Below, piece after piece: positions 18,022 to 26,463 of a stretch of 64,000 nt of DNA; the stretch's first letter is position 1; each line of letters opens with the position of its first letter. The stretch is taken from the NCBI RefSeq assembly GCF_009363535.1, contig NZ_CP045369.1, positions 4,455,001-4,519,000 on the forward strand, given 5' to 3'. Both the position numbers and the translations under genes were made by a program. The notes beneath the pieces were generated by a model. It made no database searches, was not told the DNA's origin, and saw only the letters and a program-made list of their open reading frames with translations. The stretch is from Microbulbifer sp. THAF38 (GTDB lineage Bacteria; Pseudomonadota; Gammaproteobacteria; Pseudomonadales; Cellvibrionaceae).

Positions 18022-19148
18022 TGAAAACTCTCGTACTCTTCCTGATCGCCCTGCTGTCACTGCCCGCCTGGAGTCAGGCGGAAGCGGACCAGCAGGCGCG
18101 CCTCACAGAAATCAAGCAACGCATTGAGTCCCTGCAACAGGAACTCAATCAGGTGCGCGGCCAGCGCGACCAGCTGCTCAAGGATCTGGAAGAGAACGAG
18201 AAAGACATCTCCGGGCTACACCGGCGCATAGACCAGATCAGACGGGATATGCGCAGCCGCACAGATAAACTGCGAGAACTGCAAGAGGAGCAGAAGCAGC
18301 TGCAAGAGGCGCGACGAAGTATGCAGCGGCGGGTCGAACAGGAGATCGCCGCCGCTTACCGACTGGGCCGACAAGAACAGATCAAGCTCCTTCTCAACCA
18401 ACAAAATCCACAGAACATCGCCCGCCAACTTCGCTACCACGATTACTTCCTCCAAGAACGCAGCCGCGTTATCGACAACTACCTGCAAACCCTCGCCTCG
18501 CTGGAAACGGTTTCCACCTCTATCGAGCGCGAGCGCAACAGTCTGCAGGCGGAGCGGGCCCAACTGCAGGAGCGCCAGGACAAACTGCGCAGCGCGCAGC
18601 AGGTGCGCAAGCGCACCCTGGAGAAACTGGCAGCGCGGCTCGCCAATGGCGGCGGCGAACTCAAGCAGCTGCAGGGTGACCGCAAACGCCTGCAGACTCT
18701 GATTGACGAGGTGGGTCGGGCTATTGCCACACTGGTCAACCCGGACCAACACAAGCCCTTCGCGAAGCAGCGGGGCAGATTGCAGTGGCCAGTTCAGGGC
18801 CGCCGCGCCAATGCCTATGGGCAGCGCCGCGCCAATGGGATTACCTGGAAGGGAGTGACTATCCGCGCCAACGAGGGAGAGCCCGTGCGCGCGATACACC
18901 GCGGGCGCGTCGTTTTTTCCGATTATCTGCGCGGTCACGGCATGCTGGTGATTCTCGATCACGGCGACGGCTATATGAGCCTTTACGCCCACAACCAATC
19001 CCTCACCCGCGATATTGGCGAATGGGTGGAGAGCGGCGATACCATCGCACGGGTCGGCAACAGCGGTGGCATCGCGCACAGCGGCCTCTATTTTGAAATA
19101 CGCCACCGCGGCCAAGCCCAGGACCCCACGGCCTGGTGCCGGGGCTAA
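18021..19148 (+). CDS. envC: Murein hydrolase activator EnvC (degenerate LytM protein)
   Basis: A 375-residue exported protein: signal peptide (about residues 1-20), a long coiled coil (about 22-245, rich in Gln, Glu, Arg and Lys), and a C-terminal M23/LytM domain (about 260-375). The LytM zinc ligands are missing: the H-x-G-x-D position is in NGITWKGVTI and the H-x-H position reads GLYFEIRH. This is expected for EnvC, which activates amidases at the division septum instead of cutting murein itself. It lies between gpmI and ctp. Confidence 0.9.
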   Translation: MKTLVLFLIALLSLPAWSQAEADQQARLTEIKQRIESLQQELNQVRGQRDQLLKDLEENEKDISGLHRRIDQIRRDMRSRTDKLRELQEEQKQLQEARRSMQRRVEQEIAAAYRLGRQEQIKLLLNQQNPQNIARQLRYHDYFLQERSRVIDNYLQTLASLETVSTSIERERNSLQAERAQLQERQDKLRSAQQVRKRTLEKLAARLANGGGELKQLQGDRKRLQTLIDEVGRAIATLVNPDQHKPFAKQRGRLQWPVQGRRANAYGQRRANGITWKGVTIRANEGEPVRAIHRGRVVFSDYLRGHGMLVILDHGDGYMSLYAHNQSLTRDIGEWVESGDTIARVGNSGGIAHSGLYFEIRHRGQAQDPTAWCRG

Positions 19149-19361
19149 CCGAACCCCGCCTTTTCCAACTGCTTTTTACCGGTTTTTCTAATCTGGCGCC
19201 GTACCCGTGCGCCAGTACTCATAGCCGCTGTAAGGGAGTTCGGTTTTTCGCGACTAAGCTTCTGGCACAGTAGAATTTGGCGGCGCATTAGAATCCCTGC
19301 CAATCTCTGCGGTCTACACTTTCGCAAAGCAGCGAAGAAATAAGGCAGAGGTCACAACAAT

Positions 19362-20723
19362 ATGTCCATCTCTAAGGCGCTCACCACATTTCTCGGAGCC
19401 GCCGCCCTCACAACCCTGCCATTGATGGGTTTCAGCGAAGGTGGCCAGCAACCCGATGCCGCCACCGTAAATAGCGGGCGCCTCCCCCTCGAAGATCTGC
19501 GTAGCTTCGCCAAAGTGTTCGAGCAGATTCGCCAGGGTTACGTGGAAGAAGTGGACGACCGCACCCTGCTGGAATACGCCATCAAAGGCATGCTGCAGGG
19601 CCTCGATCCCCACTCCTCCTACCTAGACCGCCGCTCCTTCGACGACCTGCAGGCCAACACCACCGGTGAGTTTGCCGGCCTCGGGATTGAAGTGGGTATC
19701 GAAGACAACCGCATCACCGTCATCACCCCCATGGATGACACCCCAGCCTCCCGCGCGGGCCTCAAGGCGGGCGATGTGATACTGCGACTGTCGGGCAAAT
19801 CAACGAAAGGGGTCGGCCTCGATGAGGCGGTGGAGTGGATGCGTGGGCCCAAGGGCAGCAGCGTCACCCTCACCATCGCCCGCAAGGGCCACAAGACCCC
19901 CTTCGACGTCACCCTCAAGCGAGACACCGTGCGCGTGCGCAGTGTGCGCAGCAAAGTGCTCGACGAAGGCTACGGCTATCTACGCATCAGCCAGTTTCAG
20001 TTGGATACCGGCGCCGATGTGGCGGAAGAGCTGATCAAACTTCAGAAGAAAGGCTCTCTCAAGGGTTTGATTATCGACCTGCGTAACAATCCCGGCGGTG
20101 TGCTGCAGTCCTCGGTGGAAGTGGCTGACGCCTTTCTTGAAGAAGGGTTGGTGGTCTACACCGAAGGCCGCAATGAGGCCGCCAATCTGAGCTATTCCGC
20201 CGAGCCCGGCGACCTGACCGAGGGCGCCCCACTGGTGGTACTAATCAATGCCGGCTCCGCCTCGGCGGCGGAAATTGTCGCCGGCGCCCTGCAGGATCAC
20301 CGCCGCGCCGTGGTGATGGGGACCGACAGTTTCGGTAAGGGCTCGGTACAGACGGTCATCCCCATCAATAACGAGCGCGCCATCAAGCTCACCACCGCGC
20401 TCTACTTCACCCCCAACGGCCGCTCCATCCAGGCCCAGGGCATCACGCCGGACATCGTTGTAGAACGCGCCAAGGTCACCCGCCTGAAAGACATGCAGCG
20501 CCCCACCGAGGCAGATCTGGCCGGACATTTGAACAATGGTAACGGTGGTGCCGATCGCACCTCGGAAGACCGCGCTCGAGAACGGGAAGAGGGGGAGCGC
20601 GACAACTGGATGGATCGCGACAACCAGATCTTCGAAGCACTCAATGTACTTAAAGGGCTGAATCTCTACGCTCACAGGGACCGGGGTCTGCACGAACGCT
20701 TTGCGCGCGCAGATGAACAGTAG
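19362..20723 (+). CDS. C-terminal processing peptidase, S41 family
   Basis: A 453-residue periplasmic or membrane-associated protease. It has an N-terminal signal segment (to about residue 25) and a PDZ domain (about 95-175, GLGIEVGIEDNRITVITPM). The S41 catalytic domain has the nucleophile serine in AGSASAAEIVAG near residue 297 and the general-base lysine in DSFGKGSVQT near residue 325. Such CtpA/Prc-type proteases trim or degrade envelope proteins. AGAGG lies about 10 bases before the ATG. The envC-ctp order is conserved in many gammaproteobacteria. Confidence 0.92.
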   Translation: MSISKALTTFLGAAALTTLPLMGFSEGGQQPDAATVNSGRLPLEDLRSFAKVFEQIRQGYVEEVDDRTLLEYAIKGMLQGLDPHSSYLDRRSFDDLQANTTGEFAGLGIEVGIEDNRITVITPMDDTPASRAGLKAGDVILRLSGKSTKGVGLDEAVEWMRGPKGSSVTLTIARKGHKTPFDVTLKRDTVRVRSVRSKVLDEGYGYLRISQFQLDTGADVAEELIKLQKKGSLKGLIIDLRNNPGGVLQSSVEVADAFLEEGLVVYTEGRNEAANLSYSAEPGDLTEGAPLVVLINAGSASAAEIVAGALQDHRRAVVMGTDSFGKGSVQTVIPINNERAIKLTTALYFTPNGRSIQAQGITPDIVVERAKVTRLKDMQRPTEADLAGHLNNGNGGADRTSEDRAREREEGERDNWMDRDNQIFEALNVLKGLNLYAHRDRGLHERFARADEQ

Positions 20724-20732
20724 TAACGGCGC

Positions 20733-20754
20733 GCGGCGGGCTCCGGCCCGCCGC
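20733..20754. terminator. Hairpin between convergent ctp and hisF
   Basis: GCGGCGGGC (20733-20741) and GCCCGCCGC (20746-20754) form a perfect 9-bp GC-rich stem with a TCCG loop. It lies 10 bases after the ctp stop. There is no clear T-run, so its strength is uncertain. Confidence 0.55.
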
Positions 20755-20780
20755 CAGCGCAGCCACTCTGGCTGCAACTA

Positions 20781-20853
20781 CCCCGGCTAAAACACCCCGG
20801 CTAAAACACCCCACCCTTCTTCCAGCGTCAGTCCATTTCGAGCGTCAGTCCAT
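20781..20853. repeat. Two short direct repeats beside the hisF 3' end
   Basis: CCCCGGCTAAAACA occurs twice in tandem (20781-20794 and 20795-20808). AGCGTCAGTCCAT occurs twice, 17 bases apart (20824-20836 and 20841-20853). They look like slippage duplications between two convergent genes; no function is suggested. Confidence 0.6.
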
Positions 20854-20857
20854 GGGA

Positions 20858-21619
20858 CTAGAGCCGCATCTCTATTCCCGCTTCCTGCATAAATGTCTTG
20901 GCTTCGGCGATGCTGTACTCGCCGAAGTGGAAGATACTGGCCGCCAGCACCGCATCGGCGCCCCCCTGTAAAACCCCTTCGGCCAGGTGTTGCAGGTTAC
21001 CGACGCCACCGGAGGCAATCACCGGCACCGGCACCGCCTCGCTTACTGCGCGGGTCAGGGCCAGGTCAAAACCATTTTTGGTGCCATCCCGGTCCATACT
21101 GGTGAGCAGTATTTCTCCGGCTCCGTACTCCGCCATCTGTCTCGCCCAGGCTACAGCATCTATGCCGGTGGGCTGACGCCCGCCGTGGGTAAAGATTTCC
21201 CAGCGGTTCTCCCCCACCTGCTTGGCGTCAATCGCCACTACGATGCACTGGCTGCCGAAGCGCTCGGCAGCCTCGCGCACAAACTCGGGGTTTTTCACCG
21301 CTGCGGAGTTGATCGCGGTCTTGTCGGCACCGGCATTCAATAGGTTGCGAATATCCATCAGGGTGCGTACACCACCGCCCACGGTGAGAGGAATAAACAC
21401 TTCGTGGGCCATCTTTTCCACGGTGTGCAGTATGGTGTCGCGCTGCTCGTGGGTGGCGGTGATATCCAGGAATGTGACTTCATCCGCACCCGCCTCGTTA
21501 TAGCGGCGGGCGACTTCTACCGGGTCTCCGGCATCGCGGATATCGACAAAATTGACACCCTTCACCACGCGTCCGGCATCGACATCAAGGCAGGGAATAA
21601 TACGTTTCGCCAGTGCCAT
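20858..21619 (-). CDS. hisF: Imidazole glycerol phosphate synthase, cyclase subunit
   Basis: A 253-residue (beta/alpha)8 barrel. With HisH it converts PRFAR and ammonia to imidazole glycerol phosphate and AICAR. The N-terminal [19 protein letters not shown] carries the catalytic aspartate near residue 11; the second is in [15 protein letters not shown] near residue 176. Phosphate loops GGGVRT and ASGGVGN are present. It is last in the hisB-hisH-hisA-hisF unit. Confidence 0.97.
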   Translation of the reverse strand: MALAKRIIPCLDVDAGRVVKGVNFVDIRDAGDPVEVARRYNEAGADEVTFLDITATHEQRDTILHTVEKMAHEVFIPLTVGGGVRTLMDIRNLLNAGADKTAINSAAVKNPEFVREAAERFGSQCIVVAIDAKQVGENRWEIFTHGGRQPTGIDAVAWARQMAEYGAGEILLTSMDRDGTKNGFDLALTRAVSEAVPVPVIASGGVGNLQHLAEGVLQGGADAVLAASIFHFGEYSIAEAKTFMQEAGIEMRL

Positions 21620-22350
21620 TACTTGCTCCGTTGATCGCAGAGCTGCTGCGCCGCGCGCAGGTCCAGCTTGTCCTCGTAAATAGCCCGGCCGGTAATCGCA
21701 CCGTAAATTTCACCGGTTTCCAGCAGCTGCTCGATATCCTCAATGCTGCTGACACCACCGGAGGCGATTATCGGCACCTGTACCGCTCGGGCTAATTCCA
21801 GGGTGGCTTCGATATTCACGCCCTGCATCATGCCGTCGCGGGCGATATCCGTATACACAATGGAGCTGACGCCGCAATCTGCAAAACGCTTGGCCAACTC
21901 GGTAGCTTTCAGCTCAGACACTTCGGCCCAGCCCTCGGTAGCGACCAGCCCATCTTTGGCGTCGAGTCCAACGATGATATGCCCCTCGAATTCGCGACAG
22001 GCCTCCTCGACCAGCTTCGGCTGCTTCACCGCGGCGGTGCCGATAATGGCCCATTGCACCCCGGCATCCAGATAGCGCTCGATGGTGTGCAAATCGCGGA
22101 TGCCGCCGCCGATCTGCACCGGTAAACTGGGAAATTGTTTGGCGATGGCCGTGACCGCTTCACCGTTGACCGGGTTGCCGGCGAAGGCACCATTCAGATC
22201 TACCAGGTGCAGGCGCTTGGCCCCCTCATTCACCCAGTGCTGGGCGGTGGCCAGTGGGTCGTCGGAGAATACGGTGGCGTCGTCCATTTCGCCCTGGCGC
22301 AGGCGCACGCACTGGCCGTCTTTCAAGTCGATAGCGGGAATTACAATCAT
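21619..22350 (-). CDS. hisA: Phosphoribosylformimino-AICAR ribotide isomerase
   Basis: A 243-residue barrel enzyme that opens the ribose of ProFAR to give PRFAR. The start at 22350 gives the family N-terminus [17 protein letters not shown] with the catalytic aspartate at residue 8 and an AAAGGCAG-type ribosome site; a longer frame to 22428 lacks support. The second aspartate is in [13 protein letters not shown] near residue 130. Its stop and the hisF start abut or overlap. Confidence 0.97.
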   Translation of the reverse strand: MIVIPAIDLKDGQCVRLRQGEMDDATVFSDDPLATAQHWVNEGAKRLHLVDLNGAFAGNPVNGEAVTAIAKQFPSLPVQIGGGIRDLHTIERYLDAGVQWAIIGTAAVKQPKLVEEACREFEGHIIVGLDAKDGLVATEGWAEVSELKATELAKRFADCGVSSIVYTDIARDGMMQGVNIEATLELARAVQVPIIASGGVSSIEDIEQLLETGEIYGAITGRAIYEDKLDLRAAQQLCDQRSK

Positions 22351-22402
22351 GCTCTGCCTTTCGTCGGCGGTGGTTATCGAAGTCAGGAATCGTTGGCGGG
22401 GC

Positions 22403-23056
22403 TCAGGCCCGGCCATTCCAACTGACAAAGTTCTTTAAAAGTTGCAGGCCGGTATCGGCGCTCTTCTCCGGGTGGAACTGGGTGGCGAAGATATTCTCCC
22501 GTGCCACCGCAGCGGCCAGAGGCACACCGTATTCGGTGCGCCCAGCCAGATCCCCGTTGTCTTCAGCCGGTACATAGTAACTGTGCACAAAGTAAAAACG
22601 GCTGCCATCGGCAATGCCGGCCCACAGCGGGTGCTCACGGGTTTGTTGTACTTGGTTCCAGCCCATATGCGGCACTTTTAAGCGCTCGCCGGTGGCTGCC
22701 AGCGGCAGGTCGTTGCCAAAAAACTTCACCGGCTGCGGAAAGATATCCAGGCAGTCGATGCCGTTGTTCTCCTCGCTGTGGCGCATCATGATCTGCATAC
22801 CCACGCAAATACCCAACACCGGTGTACCCGCCGCAATAGCGTCCTTCAATAGCGGTGCAAAACCCGCCTCAACAAAGCCCGCCATACAGTCGCGAATAGC
22901 GCCCACACCCGGCACTAATAAGCGCTCGGCCCCCTGGGCCTGCTGCGGAGTTTGTGCCAGCACCACCTCGGCTTCCGGCGCCACCTTATCCAGGGCACTG
23001 GCAACCGAGTGTAAGTTGCCCATGCCGTAATCGAGAACCGCGATCCGGCCCATCAC
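22403..23056 (-). CDS. hisH: Imidazole glycerol phosphate synthase, glutamine amidotransferase subunit
   Basis: A 217-residue class I amidotransferase that supplies ammonia to HisF. The catalytic cysteine is in [12 protein letters not shown] near residue 84, and the His-Glu pair is in [13 protein letters not shown] near residue 197. The N-terminus [14 protein letters not shown] is typical. It overlaps hisB by 4 bases, so the two are translationally coupled. Confidence 0.97.
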   Translation of the reverse strand: MMGRIAVLDYGMGNLHSVASALDKVAPEAEVVLAQTPQQAQGAERLLVPGVGAIRDCMAGFVEAGFAPLLKDAIAAGTPVLGICVGMQIMMRHSEENNGIDCLDIFPQPVKFFGNDLPLAATGERLKVPHMGWNQVQQTREHPLWAGIADGSRFYFVHSYYVPAEDNGDLAGRTEYGVPLAAAVARENIFATQFHPEKSADTGLQLLKNFVSWNGRA

Positions 23057-23640
23057 AACACCCCCTTAGTAGAGGGCATGGTGCCGGCCATACGCGGGTC
23101 CAGGGTAAGCGCCATACGCAGGGCGCGGCCGAAGGCCTTGAATACGGTCTCCACCTGATGGTGGGCGTTGTGGCCGCGCAGGCAATCTATGTGCACGGTC
23201 ACCAGGGCGTGGTTGACGAAGCCCTGGAAGAATTCATAGAACAGCTCGGTATCGAAATTGCCGATGCGTTTCTGGGTAAAGGGCACATCCATCACCAGAC
23301 CGGGGCGACCGGAGAAATCGATCACCACGCGGGAGAGCGCCTCGTCTAGGGGTACATAACTGTGGCCGTAACGGGTCATGCCCTTCTTGTCCCCCAGAGC
23401 CTGGGTAATGGCCTTGCCGAGGGTAATACCGATATCTTCCACCGTATGGTGGTCGTCAATATGAATATCGCCATCGCAGCGAATATCCATGTCGATCATG
23501 CCATGACGGGCAATTTGATCGAGCATATGCTCGAGAAAAGGAACGCCGGTAGCAAACTGGCCGTGCCCCTGGCCGTCCAGATTGACGCTGACTTGAATCT
23601 TGGTTTCCAGTGTGTCGCGGGTGACGCTAGCCTTGCGCAT
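23053..23640 (-). CDS. hisB: Imidazoleglycerol-phosphate dehydratase
   Basis: A 195-residue monofunctional dehydratase that makes imidazole acetol phosphate. Metal-binding histidine motifs are [26 protein letters not shown] and [18 protein letters not shown]. The start at 23640 gives [13 protein letters not shown], the normal beginning, with AGGA about 9 bases upstream; a frame to 23664 adds eight residues. There is no fused histidinol-phosphatase domain. It is first in a compact leftward unit hisB-hisH-hisA-hisF. Confidence 0.97.
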   Translation of the reverse strand: MRKASVTRDTLETKIQVSVNLDGQGHGQFATGVPFLEHMLDQIARHGMIDMDIRCDGDIHIDDHHTVEDIGITLGKAITQALGDKKGMTRYGHSYVPLDEALSRVVIDFSGRPGLVMDVPFTQKRIGNFDTELFYEFFQGFVNHALVTVHIDCLRGHNAHHQVETVFKAFGRALRMALTLDPRMAGTMPSTKGVL

Positions 23641-23756
23641 CGAAAGCGTTCCTTTTATGAGCAATAAGACAGAGGGCGCAGATTATAAGATGAATGATGC
23701 CTTCTGTGGTTCGCTAGTGTCAGATGAAACTTGATTCGTAACCACAAGCACATATC

Positions 23757-24056
23757 ATGCGCGGTATGGTTACCTTAAAGCGCCGAAAATCCCATTACTG
23801 GGCCAGCCTGTTCCTGCTACTCGCATTAGTAGCAGCTCAGCCGCTGTGGGCGGAGCACTTCCATCTCGGTAACAGCCAGGTGGAACTGTGTGACCTGTGC
23901 TGCATGCATTCGCCTGCAGCACTCGGCAGCGAGCCACCCCTCGTTCAGGCTGAGCCCCAAAGTCACTACAACCGGCCCTCTGCGCTAGCAGCGCGCGATC
24001 GCCAGCCGGAGCGCCAGAGCGCGCGCGCCCCTCCCCTGTCCCTGTCTCTCAGCTAA
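23757..24056 (+). CDS. Small Cys/His-containing exported protein
   Basis: A 99-residue protein (a second ATG lies at 23766) with a basic N-terminus and a signal-like hydrophobic stretch ending in AAQPLWA at about residue 32. The mature part has EHFHLGN and the cluster CDLCCMH, three cysteines and a histidine in seven residues, then a Pro/Ser/Arg-rich tail. It lies 88 bases upstream of the zinc-type TonB receptor and probably shares its transcript. The motif suggests metal binding in the periplasm, which is inference; I do not recognise the family. Confidence 0.6.
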   Translation: MRGMVTLKRRKSHYWASLFLLLALVAAQPLWAEHFHLGNSQVELCDLCCMHSPAALGSEPPLVQAEPQSHYNRPSALAARDRQPERQSARAPPLSLSLS

Positions 24057-24143
24057 CCCTAAAAAAACCAACAATTTATTTTGTGGATGCCCGCGCCTGT
24101 GCGCGTAAGGCAGCATCCGCCTGTGACAGGACATACAAAACAA

Positions 24144-26288
24144 ATGACCAAGTTCAATACCTTGGCCCTGGCCATTGCCAGCCTGGCTGCGCCCGCTATT
24201 TACGCTGCTGAAAACAACCCGGCACTGGAAGAGGTGAATGTCACCGTTTCGCCGCTGGATAAACCCGCCGATGCCGTGGCAGCACCGGTTTCTATTCTCT
24301 CCGGCGACGCACTGCGAAAATCCGCAGCCGCTACCCTGGGCCAGACTCTGCAGGACCAGCCCGGTGTGGCCAATGCCTCCTTCGGCAGTGGCGTGGGCCT
24401 GCCGGTTATCCGCGGCCAAAGTGCCAACCGGGTAAAAATCCTCAGTGACAACCTGGATGTATCCGACGCTTCCAACACCAGCGCCGATCACGCCGCCAGC
24501 ATCGAACCCCTGCTGGCCGAGCGCATTGAGATACTGCGCGGCCCCGCCGCCCTGCGTTACGGCAGCGGTGCCGTGGGCGGTGTGGTGAATATTACCGACG
24601 GACGCATTCCCACCGCCGTGCCCGAGAAAGTGGAAGGCGCGGTAGAGCTGCGCCACAACAGCGCCGACAACCAGGATGCCTCGGTATTTCGCTTCACCGG
24701 CGGCGCCGGGCAGCTGGCCTGGTATGTGGACGGTGTCTACCGGGAAAATGACGATACCGAAATCCCGGGCCTCGCTATCGTTGAGCATGGCGAGCATGAA
24801 GAACACCATGAACACGAAGAGCACGCCGGCGAAGAAGGCGAGCACGAGGAGGCGTTCAACACCGATGGCTTCGTGGGCAACATTAATGCCCGCGCCCACA
24901 GCTATAGCGGTGGGGTTTCCTGGATCACCGAACGCGGCTTTATCGGCTTCTCCGTAAACCGGCTGGAAAACAATTACGGCATCCCCCTGGGCACCCATGA
25001 GCATCACCATGATGAGGAGGAGCATGCGGGTGAAGACCACGACGATCACGATGAACATGACCATGATGAACACGAAGAGCACGCCGAGGCCGGTGAGATC
25101 GATGCGATACGTATCGACCTGGTGCAAACCCGCTATGACCTGAAAGGTGAGCACCGCTTCGACGGCGATTACTGGGACAAATTGAGCCTGCGCATCGGCT
25201 ACAACGATTACGAGCATGTGGAGCTGGATGCCGGCAATCCGGGCACCCGCTTCACCAACGAGGCCTGGGAGAGCCGAATCGAAATAACCCACGATGCCGG
25301 CAACGGCTGGCGCGGTGCCTATGGCCTGCAATTGACCGACAAAGACTTTGCCGCAGTGGGTGGCCACGCCTTTATCCAACCCTCGCACACCCGCAGCGCC
25401 GGCTTTTTCACCATGAAAGAGCGCGAGTGGGGCGACTGGCACCTGGACCTGGGCGCACGCCTGGAGCGAGTAGAAATAGACCCGGAAATCGACAAAGACC
25501 GCGATTTCAATCTGGTCGGCGCCAGCGCCACACTGCAGTACTTCCTTGCCGAGCACCAGCATATCAGCTTCGGCGCTACCCACTCCGAGCGTGCTCCTGT
25601 GGCCGAGGAGCTGTTTGCCGACGGAGCGCACCTGGCGGAATCCCGCTACCTCTTGGGCAACAACCAGCTGGATAAAGAGAACGGCGTTAACCTGGAACTG
25701 GGTTATCACCACCACAATGAAGCCGCCAACGGCTGGCACGCTGCGCGTATTGAGGCCAGTGTGTTCTACAACCAGATCAGTGACTATATCTACGCGCAAA
25801 ACACCGACGGTGAGGAAGAGGAGCTGCCGGTCTATGCCTACGCCAACCGCGATGCGACTTTCTACGGTGCCGAGGCCTCAGTGACCTTCCCTTTACAGGG
25901 AGGCCACTATGTCACCTTGTTTGGCGATATGGTGCGCGCCAGCTTCGATGATGCCATCGCCGGCGAAAGCTCCGATGTACCGCGCATGCCGCCGCTGCGT
26001 ATGGGCCTGGCCCTGGGAGCCGAGTACGACCAGTGGGGCTGGGAATGGCGCACTGTAAAGGCGGCGGACCAGGATCGCGCCGGCGCCTATGAAGAACCCA
26101 CCGATGGTTACACCCGCATGGACCTGAGCGCCGAGTACAACCTCAAGATCGGCAGCAGCGACGCCGTGCTCTTCGCCAGCGCCCGCAACCTGCTCGACGA
26201 AGAAATTCGCAACTCCACCTCCCTACTGCGCGACTATGCCCCGGCCCCAGGCCGCAGTATCGAAGCCGGCGTGCGGTTTATTTTCTAA
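24144..26288 (+). CDS. TonB-dependent receptor, ZnuD-like, with histidine-rich loops
   Basis: A 714-residue outer-membrane receptor from the ATG at 24144, which gives a clean signal peptide ending AAPAIYAAENN; an ATG at 24081 would spoil it. The plug domain (about residues 30-150) has SILSGDALRKS and VIRGQSANRVKIL, and LRYGSGAVGGVVNI near residue 150. Two extracellular-loop regions are packed with His, Glu and Asp: about residues 214-234 (GEHEEHHEHEEHAGEEGEH) and 287-315 (HEHHHDEEEHAGEDHDDHDE onwards). Such loops are typical of ZnuD-type zinc importers. The C-terminus PGRSIEAGVRFIF fits a beta-barrel ending in Phe. Confidence 0.85.
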   Translation: MTKFNTLALAIASLAAPAIYAAENNPALEEVNVTVSPLDKPADAVAAPVSILSGDALRKSAAATLGQTLQDQPGVANASFGSGVGLPVIRGQSANRVKILSDNLDVSDASNTSADHAASIEPLLAERIEILRGPAALRYGSGAVGGVVNITDGRIPTAVPEKVEGAVELRHNSADNQDASVFRFTGGAGQLAWYVDGVYRENDDTEIPGLAIVEHGEHEEHHEHEEHAGEEGEHEEAFNTDGFVGNINARAHSYSGGVSWITERGFIGFSVNRLENNYGIPLGTHEHHHDEEEHAGEDHDDHDEHDHDEHEEHAEAGEIDAIRIDLVQTRYDLKGEHRFDGDYWDKLSLRIGYNDYEHVELDAGNPGTRFTNEAWESRIEITHDAGNGWRGAYGLQLTDKDFAAVGGHAFIQPSHTRSAGFFTMKEREWGDWHLDLGARLERVEIDPEIDKDRDFNLVGASATLQYFLAEHQHISFGATHSERAPVAEELFADGAHLAESRYLLGNNQLDKENGVNLELGYHHHNEAANGWHAARIEASVFYNQISDYIYAQNTDGEEEELPVYAYANRDATFYGAEASVTFPLQGGHYVTLFGDMVRASFDDAIAGESSDVPRMPPLRMGLALGAEYDQWGWEWRTVKAADQDRAGAYEEPTDGYTRMDLSAEYNLKIGSSDAVLFASARNLLDEEIRNSTSLLRDYAPAPGRSIEAGVRFIF

Positions 26289-26463
26289 GTCACAACTGCT
26301 TCAATGGCCCCGCGGCGCGCCCAGCTCCGCGGGGCTGCATCTCCTACACTTGCCGGATAGGCTCTCGGTGACAACCTGTGGGAACATCAACCCCCACCGC
26401 GGCGTCTGAAGTATTGAAACACGCTCGACGTACCTTCTAAAAAACACAGGGACAATCCTCTCC

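Noticed and set aside
18216-19115. Open frame opposite envC
   Set aside because: Shadow of the coiled-coil coding sequence; leucine-rich by chance.
18800-19148. EnvC as an active zinc endopeptidase
   Set aside because: The HxGxD and HxH zinc ligands of the LytM domain are missing, as expected for an amidase activator.
23985-25799. Long open frame (604 codons) on the minus strand
   Set aside because: It lies opposite the TonB receptor and results from that gene's GC-rich codon use; the receptor on the plus strand has clear domains and a signal peptide.
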